DNA of 64,000 nt from Clostridium kluyveri (GCF_001902295.1 NZ_CP018335.1:3286001-3350000); one strand, 5' to 3'. Shown: positions 34,077 through 42,624, counted from the first letter of the stretch. The notes: a model not told the origin generated them from the sequence alone. A program made the numbers and translations.

Positions 34077-35000
34077 ATGGCAATAAGGCCACAGATTTTA
34101 CGTGCAGGAGATACAATAGGAATAGTTACTTTAGGTAGTCCATTATCTGCGGATGTCATTAACACGGGTATACAGACTCTTAAGAATATGGGCTTCAATG
34201 TAGTTTTAGGAAAATACGTATATTCTTATGGCGGATATATTGCAGCCACAGAACAACAAAGAGCCTCTGATCTGATGGAAATGTTTAAAAACCCTGATGT
34301 GAAGGCTATCATACCCTCAAGGGGTGGAGTAGGTGTTGCAGGTATTATACCATATCTTGATTATCCTGTTATCACACAGAATCCTAAAATTGTCACAGGA
34401 TACAGTGATATAACAATTTTATTAAATGTTTTATATATATGGGCTAACTTAATTACTTTTCACAGTCTTCTTTTAATAGACTTTAAATCAACTACTCCTG
34501 CATACAACATGAATCAGTTTTTCACTGCTACATCCACACTTACCTCACCAAGGAAACTTGAAAATCCTCCTGGAATGCCTTTAATAAGCAGGGTCCCTGG
34601 CAATGTAACTGGAGCTATAGTAGGAGGTAATCTTACATCCTTTGTAGATAACCTTGGCACCCCATTTGAAGTTGATACCACAGGAAAGATACTCTTAATA
34701 GAAGAAGTTCATGAACCTATTAATACAGTCTACAGGTACATAAACCATCTAATATTATCAGGTAAACTTAGGGATTGTGAAGGTATTATTATGGGTGAAT
34801 GCACCAATTGTGAGTCTGCATATGGTAAGTCATATGAGGATTTAATTAATGAAGTTATTGTACCATTGAATAAACCTCTTATGACAAATTTAGCATCAGG
34901 ACATGGCACATACAAAATGGCTATACCTATAGGTGCTCAAGCTAATCTTAACACCTATAACAATACATTGACAATACTTGAGCCAACAGTGCGTATATAA
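34077..35000 (+). CDS. LD-carboxypeptidase (peptidase S66 family)
   Basis: 307 residues from the ATG after GAAGGTG; a GTG three codons upstream is the other option. S66 features: RPQILRAGDTIGIVTLGSP at the start, SRGGVG (about 81), the nucleophile Ser in TGYSDIT (about 108), IEEVHEP with the Glu (about 206) and SGHGTYKMAIPIG with the His (about 280). These cytoplasmic enzymes cleave L,D-peptide bonds in recycled cell-wall peptides or, in relatives, hydrolyse acyl-adenylate toxins (MccF). The lack of a signal peptide fits. Monocistronic. Confidence 0.9.
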   Translation: MAIRPQILRAGDTIGIVTLGSPLSADVINTGIQTLKNMGFNVVLGKYVYSYGGYIAATEQQRASDLMEMFKNPDVKAIIPSRGGVGVAGIIPYLDYPVITQNPKIVTGYSDITILLNVLYIWANLITFHSLLLIDFKSTTPAYNMNQFFTATSTLTSPRKLENPPGMPLISRVPGNVTGAIVGGNLTSFVDNLGTPFEVDTTGKILLIEEVHEPINTVYRYINHLILSGKLRDCEGIIMGECTNCESAYGKSYEDLINEVIVPLNKPLMTNLASGHGTYKMAIPIGAQANLNTYNNTLTILEPTVRI

Positions 35001-35274
35001 AAGGATATCAACGTTTTTGAATTATTATGGAAACTTCTAACTATTTTATTCCCTAAGATCATTCATGCCATAAAGCCTTCTAAATAAATTATTAAAGAGT
35101 GGGTAATTCATGTGTTAATTAAGTATTATAAGTTAAAATAAACCCCAGGCCAAATTAATGATCCAGGGGTTAAATTTTCATGCGGGGAACTAATTTATAA
35201 TCTGCTATAATATTTATTATATATGATATTTGTTACAATCTAATGTCTTATGTAATAACTATTTGTAAATAATA

Positions 35275-35440
35275 TAAAAAATAGACACCCCAAATAACGG
35301 ATGCCTGCTTTGTGTGTAAAGAGCTTATTTTTATGTTAGATTTAGAGTGTTGGTTGCATCTATATTTAATGTGCCCTGCAACCATAGACACAGCCTTATG
35401 TATCTATGTATCCTCAATGCCCAGAGGATAGTATGCATGT
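35275..35440 (-). ncRNA. Family 2 RNA-like element, copy d
   Basis: Minus strand: GTGTC (35391-35387) with GGCAC (35375-35371) and GGTTGCA (35383-35377) with TGCAACC (35357-35352 region) forming the pseudoknot; terminator GGCATCCG...GGGGTGTC then TATTTTTTATA (35305-35275). Similarity to copy c runs on to about 35545. Confidence 0.65.
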
Positions 35441-35545
35441 CTTATTATATATAATATACATCAATTGTTACGATATTATTTTGTACAGGTTAAATAAATA
35501 TTTACATACATCAAAAGGCACTTGATTAAATTCAGGTGTCTTACA

Positions 35546-35940
35546 CAATATATAGTATAATTTTTATTTACGGTTTCCCACTTTGACAACCCCACTTAAC
35601 CTCGGGGCTAGAAACATAAGTAAATTGGATTTACTATAAATTACTACCAGTGTAGTCCCTAACATTCTTATTATACCTATAATACTATATTTTTGTAATA
35701 TTTTAATAACTACCTAATAAGCATTTGATAACCTTTTAATAATCCTCTTTCACAATTAAATAATGTGATGTTAATAAAGAAGACTATTTTATATTTATTA
35801 GATAAACAATCGTTTAAAACAATACAAATATGCTGTAATTACCTTTAGTTAAGTTAAAATAGTAGGATATTTTTGTCTAATGAAATGGAGGGTAATTTTG
35901 ATTGAATAATTTTTTGAAATCCATTTAAAAATATAAAAAA
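35546..35940. other. Gap before the glycoside hydrolase gene
   Basis: About 400 AT-rich bases. One GC hairpin (CCCC at 35590-35593 with GGGG at 35604-35607) sits in a region of otherwise normal bases. I recognise no riboswitch or gene; the hairpin is not followed by a T-run. Confidence 0.4.
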
Positions 35941-35953
35941 GGAAGTGAATATT

Positions 35954-36889
35954 ATGATTTCATCTGGATTAACCTTTGGAATTTACCCACTAAGTGCAGC
36001 AGGTACGCCTTTCGGTTTGGCTGTTGGGCCTGATGATAACTATGAAAAAATTCAATTCGCACTTCGAGACCTTCGAGATGAATCTAAAAAGCTATTGCTA
36101 AGAAACTATCTTATTTATACAAAGGAGTGGGAGTCAAGAATGTTATCACTTGCGGATCACTATCTTGATTCTGGTTTGTTAGGTGACTTGACCATAGGAT
36201 GTGGTGATTGGACACAATATCAGGATTCGGACATAGAACTTAATAATTGGCTCGGCTTTATCCGAAAAGTCATCAATAAATATGGCTCTCACTTAGCTTC
36301 CATTCAAATTACAAACGAACCCAATTTGTCGTTTATGGAAGGTTCAAAGCCATATATACTACAAGCTCTCGTAGAAGGAGTAATCGAAGCAAAAAAAGAA
36401 ACACGGGAGCGTAATCTACCTATAAATATCGGGTTCGGTTCGGTGCCGCAAAGCTCTGCAGCAGTTCCGCATTTTTGGGAAAACCTTGCTAAAGCTGGAG
36501 GTAATATATTTATCGATTCCGTGGATTTTGTTGGACATAATTTTTATGTGGATGTATTCGAAGAACAACCACTCGATTTAAAGGAAATACCTACTTCTGT
36601 GGAACGTACCCTCCGCAATCTAAGGGAAAAAAATCTTATTGTGGCAGGTATACCATCTTCAGTCCCTATACGAGTTACAGAAAATGGATGGCCAACAGGA
36701 AAGAACCCTATTGCCAATATAGAAAGATCTTACGAGCATCAAGCGAATGTTCTTGAGACGATTATACGAACGATCAATAATTTGCGTATGGAACTTAATA
36801 TTTCCCATTATGTAATTTTTGGACTCCGGGATGCAGATAGTTCCAAAGAGGATCTTTTCCATCAATTTGGAATTATGCGAGATGATTAT
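35954..36889 (+). pseudogene. Glycoside hydrolase-like protein, interrupted by IS3 copy 1 (5' part)
   Basis: About 312 residues of a TIM-barrel glycosidase: FGIYPLSAAGTPFG start, acid/base Glu in QITNEPNLS (about 118-126) and a second Glu in RVTENGWPTG (about 238-247). Family is uncertain (GH5/GH39/GH53-like clan A). The frame runs into the IS and stops at 36904 after borrowed codons. The original C-terminus (SLKPAYHVFKKLIHELGI) continues on the other side of the IS at 38276-38332. Both catalytic residues are retained, so the truncated product might still fold, but the last barrel segment is lost. Confidence 0.82.
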
Positions 36890-36964
36890 CTCTTAAGCCC
36901 CTAAATAAACTTGGACAATTATATCTATATTTATTATAATGTAGAAAGTGATTGGAGGCAAACT

Positions 36965-37288
36965 ATGAAAGGAAAAAGTTATACAAAAGAATTAAAAGAA
37001 GAGGTATTAAGAGAAGTGAAAGAAGTAGGAAATGTTTCACTGGTATCAAGAAGGCATGGGATCTCAAAATCAACTATATTTACGTGGATAAAGAATTCTA
37101 AGGATGAGATTAAAGTTAAGCCTGGTAGAAAAGCTTTGGTTGAGGGAGAAAAAGAACTTGAAAATGAGTTAACAGAAGTAACAAAAGAGAATGATCATCT
37201 AAAAAAATTGTTAGGAGAAAAAGATTTAGAAGTAGCAATTCTTAGAGACTTAATAAAAAAATCAAACCCTCAATTAAAGAAAAAGTAG
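36965..37288 (+). CDS. IS3-family OrfA (copy 1)
   Basis: 107 residues from the ATG after TTGGAGG. Helix-turn-helix (about 8-50; YTKELKEEVLREVKEVGNVS, RRHGISKSTIFTWIK) followed by a leucine-zipper-like helix (about 65-100). It binds IS ends and fuses with OrfB by frameshift. Slippery A7 at 37255-37261 precedes its stop. Confidence 0.93.
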   Translation: MKGKSYTKELKEEVLREVKEVGNVSLVSRRHGISKSTIFTWIKNSKDEIKVKPGRKALVEGEKELENELTEVTKENDHLKKLLGEKDLEVAILRDLIKKSNPQLKKK

Positions 37289-38214
37289 AAATAGCTAAAA
37301 AATATATAGATCAAGGATACAATGCAGTATTTGTACTTAAAGTAGTTAAACTCGGAAGATCAACATATTACTATAATTTAAGCGTAGAAGGCAAAGAAAA
37401 GGCTAGACCTAAAGGTGGAAAGCCAAAAGGATACAGTATAAACGTAGATGGTGAGAAAGTATGCGATGATCAGATTAAGGAATTTATTTTGGAGGCCATT
37501 GATGGGGATGCTATTAACTATGGATATAGAAAAATAACTTACCATCTAAGAAAATATTATAATCTTGTGATTAATCACAAGAAGGTTTATCGGCTTTGCA
37601 AAGAGCTCAGAATACTTAAAGACCAGAGAATAATTAAAGCTAAAATAAAGAGAAATATTGCAGTTAACAGAACTATAACAGGCTCAAATCAACTATGGGA
37701 AATGGATATAAAATATGGCTACATAGAAGGTGAAGATAAGTTCTTCTACTTACTAAATTTAATTGATATCTTTGATAGGAGCATTATAGATTACCACATG
37801 GGTTTACACTGTGAGGCTAAAGATGCTACAGCACTACTGAGAAAGTGCTTAATAAGAAGAAACTTGTTTGAGGAAGGCTCTAAAAAGCCAGTAATAAGAA
37901 CAGACAACGGGCCTCAGTTTATAAGTCATAAATTTGATGAATGCTGTGAAGGACTTAAAACTGAACATGAGAGAATACCAGTGAAGACGCCAAATAAAAA
38001 CGCACATGTGGAATCATTTCACAGAATACTTGAGGATGAGTGTTTAAAAATTAATGAATTTCAAAGCTATGCGGAAGCATACAAAATAGTAAATGAATTT
38101 ATGGAATTCTACAATAATAGGAGATTACATTCAAGTTTAAGATTTATGGCTCCACATGAATTTTATAACCTTTATTTTGGAGAAAACCTAACAAATATTC
38201 AAATAAGGGTCTAA
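37255..38214 (+). CDS. IS3-family OrfB transposase (copy 1), read by -1 frameshift
   Basis: About 319 residues in the -1 frame relative to OrfA, open from the slippery AAAAAAA. The HTH_21-like region (VVKLGRSTYYYNL, then YGYRKITYHLRKYYN) leads to the rve integrase core with DDE residues in WEMDIKYGYI, RTDNGPQFIS and HVESFHRILEDECL. The end (NRRLHSSLRFMAPHEFYN) is standard. Intact. A TTG at 37489 is not needed as a start. Confidence 0.92.
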   Translation, partial: KKIKPSIKEKVEIAKKYIDQGYNAVFVLKVVKLGRSTYYYNLSVEGKEKARPKGGKPKGYSINVDGEKVCDDQIKEFILEAIDGDAINYGYRKITYHLRKYYNLVINHKKVYRLCKELRILKDQRIIKAKIKRNIAVNRTITGSNQLWEMDIKYGYIEGEDKFFYLLNLIDIFDRSIIDYHMGLHCEAKDATALLRKCLIRRNLFEEGSKKPVIRTDNGPQFISHKFDECCEGLKTEHERIPVKTPNKNAHVESFHRILEDECLKINEFQSYAEAYKIVNEFMEFYNNRRLHSSLRFMAPHEFYNLYFGENLTNIQIRV

Positions 38215-38270
38215 ATTTAAAAGAAATGAAGAATTTATTAGATTCTGTCCAAAACGAGGGGGTTAATCCG

Positions 38271-38332
38271 ATTATTCTCTAAAACCTGCTTACCATGTGT
38301 TTAAGAAATTAATACATGAACTTGGCATTTGA
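38271..38332 (+). pseudogene. Glycoside hydrolase 3' fragment
   Basis: Immediately right of the IS target duplication, the frame reads Y-SLKPAYHVFKKLIHELGI-stop, the natural C-terminus of the interrupted glycosidase. Removing the IS and one ATTAT restores one continuous frame. Confidence 0.85.
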
Positions 38333-38389
38333 TTAGCTCTGAAAATAGACAATAAGAACGCAATTACAAATTAGGATAGGTGAAGATAT

Positions 38390-38533
38390 GTGATTTCTTT
38401 AACAGCATTAATAGTTTTTATTCTATGTGGTTTTAATATGGTTCATAAGAAAGAAAAGGGATTACTAATCCCCTTCTTAACTACATCTCATTTGTTCTAT
38501 GCAATTCAAAAATTCCTTAAATATATATTTTAA
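38390..38533 (+). CDS. Possible small membrane protein (47 residues)
   Basis: GTG start with AGGTGA 6 nt upstream. The product has a hydrophobic N-terminal helix (ISLTALIVFILCGFNMV), a basic turn (HKKEKG), and a second, shorter hydrophobic part. No family known, and no paralogue seen; moderate confidence only. Its 3' end overlaps the cold shock gene's terminator. Confidence 0.4.
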   Translation: MISLTALIVFILCGFNMVHKKEKGLLIPFLTTSHLFYAIQKFLKYIF

Positions 38534-38538
38534 GGAAT
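38512..38538 (-). terminator. Terminator of the cold shock protein gene
   Basis: ATTCCTTAA and TTAAGGAAT arms around an AT loop; on the minus strand TTTTTG follows. Confidence 0.7.
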
Positions 38539-38552
38539 AAAATATTCACTAA

Positions 38553-38750
38553 TTAAAGAACAGTAATATTTTCTGCTTGTGGTCCTTTTTGTCCTCTTCC
38601 TTCGTCAAAAGAAACTTTTTGACCTTCCTCAAGTGTTTTATAACCTGTTGAATTTATTTGAGAAAAGTGTGCAAAAATATCTCTTCCATCTTCTCCTGTA
38701 ATAAATCCAAAGCCTTTGTTTCCATTAAACCATTTAACTGTACCTGTCAT
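38553..38750 (-). CDS. csp: Cold shock protein (CspA family)
   Basis: 65 residues, complete OB-fold: TGTVKWFNGNKGFGFITGED with RNP1 (KGFGFI) and RNP2 (DIFAHF). Single-strand RNA/DNA chaperone. GGAGG precedes the ATG. The leader (38751-38900) is long and may hold a cold-responsive 5' UTR as in other csp genes, but I cannot show a fold. Confidence 0.96.
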   Translation of the reverse strand: MTGTVKWFNGNKGFGFITGEDGRDIFAHFSQINSTGYKTLEEGQKVSFDEGRGQKGPQAENITVL

Positions 38751-38991
38751 GTAAGTACCTCCAAAATTTTATTTCTTAAACTCTCTGTAATAACTATAAT
38801 ACACTAAATAAAATTTCGATAATAATAAATACATATATTATTAAGTACTTATTGAAATATACCTGTGTCTAAATTAATTACGATTCATTTAAGTATTTGA
38901 TAAGTATACCACACATTATTAAATAAAGCAAATTATTTATGTTGAGTTATTAATTTCCAACTAAATTGCCTCTTATTTTATATTTATAAAT

Positions 38992-39115
38992 TTGTTGTCT
39001 AGTAAAACCACATTTTCAACTAATTTCTCCCCTATATCTACTATCTGGTATACGGCAATATTTCACTCCCATTACTCAAGAACGCTGTTAACATGACATT
39101 TCCATCATAGATTAT
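38992..39115 (-). pseudogene. Remnant of a paralogue of the Cys-rich gene at 20192-20569 (3' part)
   Basis: Minus-strand translation gives DGNVMLTAFLSNGSEI, then after a frame change VYQIVDIGEKLVENVVLL, matching DGNMMITAFFKSGKYIEVYQ and IVDIGEELVQNVVLI of the intact gene. A matching 5' end (ATGACTACAAGGTGTAGGCA) is at about 40010-40031, 900 bp upstream. The gene appears to have been split by inserted DNA and decayed. Confidence 0.65.
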
Positions 39116-39213
39116 CTCTTTATTTAAGGAACAATTTTATTCATAATAACGATACTATAGATAAATAAATGTTAAAAAATGTTAAATTTCACATGTAGAA
39201 TGTATGAACTATG

Positions 39214-39295
39214 AAAAAGGGAGTTTTGAATTTCTCATTCAAAACTCCCGCAACCAGTATAAACACTAGCTTTATGGGTCGTACATCTATTTTAG
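39214..39295 (-). repeat. Family 2 remnant (copy e) with strong terminator
   Basis: Minus strand: CTAGTGTTTATACTGGTTGC resembles the 5' arm of the family 2 pseudoknot but the 3' pairing strand is gone. It runs directly into a perfect 13-bp stem (GGGAGTTTTGAAT / ATTCAAAACTCCC) followed by TTTTTC, an effective intrinsic terminator for the minus-strand gene and tRNA-like sequence upstream. Confidence 0.55.
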
Positions 39296-39315
39296 GCAAA
39301 TGTCTTGGCGTAGGC

Positions 39316-39380
39316 GGAGGCATTTGGACTCTTGACCACCACATTGCGAACGCAATGCTCTCCCGCTGAGCTACACCCCC
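39316..39380 (-). tRNA. tRNA-Ala-like sequence, probably a degenerate tRNA
   Basis: Minus strand: GGGGGTG acceptor strand, TAGCTCAGCGGGAGAGC D-arm, and an arm with TTCGCAA where an anticodon loop (CGC, Ala) would lie. The 3' acceptor strand TGCCTCC can pair with GGGGGTG using wobbles. The T-arm keeps AAGAGTCCAAA but its 3' stem strand is missing, the anticodon stem has mostly wobble pairs, and no CCA follows. At 65 nt it is too short. I call it a tRNA pseudogene or tRNA-like RNA, not a working tRNA. Confidence 0.45.
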
Positions 39381-39395
39381 AAAAGTGATGGGTAT

Positions 39396-39674
39396 CTATC
39401 CTCCTATCTGATCCAGCTTTTTCTTTAGTTCATTAATTGTTTGTTGATGTTTTTTTATCTGTTCAAAAAGCTCAGTATATTCATCATTTTCCATTGAATC
39501 CGCATTGACTTTATAGAATTTCTTTCCGATTTCTGCATAAACCTTACTGATACTGTCTTTTTCTTTGTTGATGCTCATATTAATTTTAGTTATTTCAACG
39601 AGTTCACCTGATTTTTTAACAGCCGCTGACGCTGCACTTCCGACTGTCTTACCTAAGTTATCAATAAATGACAT
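39396..39674 (-). CDS. Small helical protein (unknown)
   Basis: 92 residues, mainly helix. SFIDNLGKTVGSAASAAVKK then SGELVEITKINMSINKEKDS resembles the N-terminal part of clostridial zinc-ribbon proteins but the C-terminal ribbon cysteines are absent. The second half is a coiled coil (FEQIKKHQQTINELKKKLDQ). GGGGGAAT precedes the ATG. Soluble; role unknown. Confidence 0.75.
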   Translation of the reverse strand: MSFIDNLGKTVGSAASAAVKKSGELVEITKINMSINKEKDSISKVYAEIGKKFYKVNADSMENDEYTELFEQIKKHQQTINELKKKLDQIGG

Positions 39675-40080
39675 ATCGATTCCCCCTTACTATGATATAA
39701 ATTAGCCGCCAGGTTTACTGAACAAACATTAATTTATTTCACTATTATATCGGGATTTTTCAATAAATAATCTAATAGTAATTGGTAATATACAATGTAT
39801 GCACTAGATATTCATGTGTTCTTGCATAAATATTATACGTGAAAATACTCTGAAGCCACATTCTTTCGTTTGGACCTTTTTATATTTGTTTTAAATTACG
39901 AATAGCAGAAAGCAAAACACTAGTATAACAAACAATGACACAATTCAATTATAGTAAATGAAACCTTAAATTTGTCCAATATTTTATTATGTTCTATAAT
40001 GCACATTGCCTACACCTTGTAGTCATATAAAAGCATTATTAAAGTAAATTTTAACATAGACATTGTAGAACATACAGAGA
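39675..40080. other. AT-rich gap with a 5' pseudogene trace
   Basis: About 400 bases. The only recognisable piece is the minus-strand start of the decayed Cys-rich paralogue at about 40010-40031. No other gene or RNA is seen. Confidence 0.45.
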
Positions 40081-40082
40081 TA

Positions 40083-40111
40083 TTGACAGGCATTCAAAGT
40101 CGCGCTATAAT
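40083..40111 (+). promoter_or_regulatory. Consensus sigma-A promoter of marR-MFS
   Basis: TTGACA (40083-40088), a 17-bp spacer and TATAAT (40106-40111) match the vegetative consensus exactly. Confidence 0.85.
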
Positions 40112-40120
40112 ATTAACATT

Positions 40121-40133
40121 GTTAGTAACTAAC
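40121..40133. promoter_or_regulatory. MarR operator candidate
   Basis: GTTAGT-A-ACTAAC is a perfect palindrome just after the -10 box and 20 bp before the MarR start, an ideal autorepression site. Confidence 0.65.
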
Positions 40134-40153
40134 ACTGAAAGGAGAATCAATTT

Positions 40154-40582
40154 ATGGATTTCTTCCAACTTGCTACTGAACATATAAGTCTGGTAGTTAC
40201 GCATTATCGCAATGGGCTGATTTTAGACCGTTTTAACAGATTTGCTAAAGGGGAAATTTTTATTCTTAATTTTCTTTGCCAATGCGATGGAACAGCTTTG
40301 CCGAGTGAAATCAGTGATGGTTTGGGTAGCAGTACAGCGCGTATTGCAACAGCGTTAGGTGCATTGGAAAAGAAAGGTTTGATAACCCGCGAAATGAACA
40401 AAAGCGATCGCCGTAAAATCATAGTTTCCATTACGGAAAGCGGAAAAGAAGTTGCCAAAGGCGAACGTGAACAACTAGTAAAACGAGGGGCTCAAATCTT
40501 CGAAGCAATGGGTGAAAAGGATGCAAAAGAGTTCACAAGACTGACGAAACAATATCTTGATTTAGCAAAGCAATTAGAATGA
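40154..40582 (+). CDS. MarR family regulator
   Basis: 142 residues, ATG preceded by AAAGGAG. The winged helix (about 35-100) shows LPSEISDGLGSSTARIATAL, then EKKGLITREMNKSDRRKIIV with the MarR DRR wing motif. It probably represses itself and the downstream efflux gene. Its DNA is clearly richer in GC than the surrounding genes, as is the MFS gene, suggesting recent transfer as a unit. Confidence 0.93.
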   Translation: MDFFQLATEHISLVVTHYRNGLILDRFNRFAKGEIFILNFLCQCDGTALPSEISDGLGSSTARIATALGALEKKGLITREMNKSDRRKIIVSITESGKEVAKGEREQLVKRGAQIFEAMGEKDAKEFTRLTKQYLDLAKQLE

Positions 40583-40656
40583 AAAAATTTTGACTAATAG
40601 TTAATATTGTTTATTACAAACACTAAAAATAATATTTTGGAAAGGACACTTTGATT

Positions 40657-42522
40657 ATGACAAAGCAACAAAAAAGCACTCTTATCGTGCTTATGCTTGG
40701 TGCGTTTCTATCGGTACTTAACCAAACACTTATAAATCCCGCACTTCCATCAATTATGCTTGAGACAGGTGTAAGTGCCACGACCGCGCAGTGGCTCGTG
40801 TCGGGTTTTACGCTTGTCAATGCGATTGTTATCGCAATCTCGGCATTTCTTATGGACAGGTTTTCGACGAGGAAGCTGTTCATATCGATTTTCGTCCTGT
40901 TCTTTGCTGGAAGCCTGTTAGCATCATGGGGTGCGAACTTTGCTATGCTCCTCATCGGACGTATACTTCAGGCCATATGTGCGGGAGTAATGCTACCGAT
41001 GTCGATGACAGTTCTATTACTCCTCTTTCCGCACGAAAAGCGCGGCTCGGCAATGGGGCTGTATAACCTTGTACTTATGTTTGCGCCGGCAATTGGTCCC
41101 GTCATCTCGGGTATTCTCACAGACAAAATAGGCTGGCATGTGATGTTCCTAATTATGGCGGCATTAGCAGCGGTGGTAATACTTGTCGCGGCGGTCGCTA
41201 TGAAAAATTTCGGTGAAACAAAGAAGGTTTCGCTTGACAAATGGTCGGTCACTTTATCATCCCTCGGGCTGTTCTGCTTACTGTATGGTTTTTCACTGTT
41301 CGGGCATACCATGACAATGCCTGCCGCTGTTGCTTTAATTGTCGTGGGGGCTATTGTACTATTTGTATTCGCTCGTCGACAGTTGAGACTTGAACAACCG
41401 TTCTTGCAAATCCGAGTGCTGTGGGATAAACGATTCCTGGCAGGGATAACTATTTCAATGCTCATACAGGCTTCGCTTGCGGCAGCTGGTATTACCCTGC
41501 CGATTTATATTCAAACGGTGCGTGGTTTATCTGCTACAATATCGGGTACTGTAATAATGCCCGGTGCCATCTTGGGAGCGGCATTCGGGTATTTTGCGGG
41601 AAAACTCCACGACCGTTTTGGTGCACGTTACGTTGCCATTACAGGCGTGTTCTTGGTGACTTTGGGCTCGGTGGGAATGGTACTGTTCGACTTTCATACA
41701 TCAGTGGTATTTATGATAGTCAGTTACGCCGTGCGATCTGTCGGGCTTATGCTTGCCAATACGCCAATAAACACTTGGTCAATCAGCACCCTCTCCGATA
41801 AAGTTTTGCATCACGGCAACGCCGTGTCCAGTACATTGCGTCAGGTTGCAGCGACGCTCTGCACCGCAATTATGGTGTCTGCAATGTCGCTTGTGTCCGC
41901 GTTCTCCACTAGCCAAGGTGAGTTGCGATCCCAAATGGCAGGGATTCGCATTACTTACTGCCTAAGTGTCGCTATTGGACTCGTTGCTCTTTTTATAGTT
42001 ATCGTCAAGGTAAAGGATGGAAAGAACGCCATTGTTACACCCGAAAATACGTCATTTGAACTTGACATAGCAATGAAAGACGACCCATACACGGTTTCCC
42101 GTTATGATACTTTAGAGCAGGTTGTCGAAAAATTCATCGACTATCGCACAAGCGGCTTGCCCGTTGTTGACGGGGAAAAGCGCATTGTCGGATTTATCTC
42201 GGACGGCGATGTTTTACGGTATATGGCAAAACAAGATGTGCATTTCGGTGCGGGATCTTATTCGTTGTTCTTGCCGGACACAGAGAGTTTCACAGCCAAA
42301 GCCAAGAATCTGTTGCAGATGAATGTAATGGAAATCGCGTCAAGGCACATCATAACCGCTCCACGCAGTACACCGTTACTTGAAGTTTGCCGTCTTATTT
42401 CCGAACGCAAGCTAAACAAACTGCCCGTGACGCAAGATGGCGTCCTCATCGGAACAGTCAGCCGAGGCGATATTATGAGGGAATTGATGAAGCGTCTACC
42501 ATTAGGGGAGGATAAGCTATGA
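40657..42522 (+). CDS. MFS efflux transporter (DHA2) fused to a CBS-domain pair
   Basis: 621 residues from the ATG after AAAGGAC. Residues 1-455 are a 14-segment DHA2 transporter (NPALPSIMLETGVSATTAQW, LLIGRILQAICAGVMLPM, APAIGPVISGIL). Residues about 470-620 are a CBS pair (YTVSRYDTLEQVVEKFIDYR, GLPVVDGEKRIVGFISDGDV; TPLLEVCRLISERKLNKLPV). CBS domains bind adenosyl nucleotides and could gate export. The stop overlaps an ATG (ATGA) of a further frame that ends after 14 codons, near the IS. High GC for the region. Confidence 0.93.
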   Translation: MTKQQKSTLIVLMLGAFLSVLNQTLINPALPSIMLETGVSATTAQWLVSGFTLVNAIVIAISAFLMDRFSTRKLFISIFVLFFAGSLLASWGANFAMLLIGRILQAICAGVMLPMSMTVLLLLFPHEKRGSAMGLYNLVLMFAPAIGPVISGILTDKIGWHVMFLIMAALAAVVILVAAVAMKNFGETKKVSLDKWSVTLSSLGLFCLLYGFSLFGHTMTMPAAVALIVVGAIVLFVFARRQLRLEQPFLQIRVLWDKRFLAGITISMLIQASLAAAGITLPIYIQTVRGLSATISGTVIMPGAILGAAFGYFAGKLHDRFGARYVAITGVFLVTLGSVGMVLFDFHTSVVFMIVSYAVRSVGLMLANTPINTWSISTLSDKVLHHGNAVSSTLRQVAATLCTAIMVSAMSLVSAFSTSQGELRSQMAGIRITYCLSVAIGLVALFIVIVKVKDGKNAIVTPENTSFELDIAMKDDPYTVSRYDTLEQVVEKFIDYRTSGLPVVDGEKRIVGFISDGDVLRYMAKQDVHFGAGSYSLFLPDTESFTAKAKNLLQMNVMEIASRHIITAPRSTPLLEVCRLISERKLNKLPVTQDGVLIGTVSRGDIMRELMKRLPLGEDKL

Positions 42523-42624
42523 TTTCGAAGCGGTTTCAACGATCATTTCATTTACAATACTAATTAATCGGATTAACCCCCTCGTTTTGGACAGAATCTA
42601 ATAAATTCTTCATTTCTTTTAAAT

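Larger units (their letters stand above)
36890..38270 (+). mobile_element. IS3-family insertion sequence, copy 1
   Basis: A 1381-bp element, the same length as the inverted copy at 42569-43949. Ends begin CTCTTAAGCCCCT and finish GGGGTTAATCCG; imperfect inverted repeats share TTAA.CCCCT and TTGGACA. ATTAT flanks it on both sides (36885-36889 and 38271-38275), a 5-bp target duplication, which proves a simple insertion into the glycosidase gene. Confidence 0.92.

Noticed and set aside
35590..35607. GC hairpin before the glycosidase as a riboswitch
   Set aside because: It does not match any riboswitch consensus I know, and has no terminator or conserved blocks around it.
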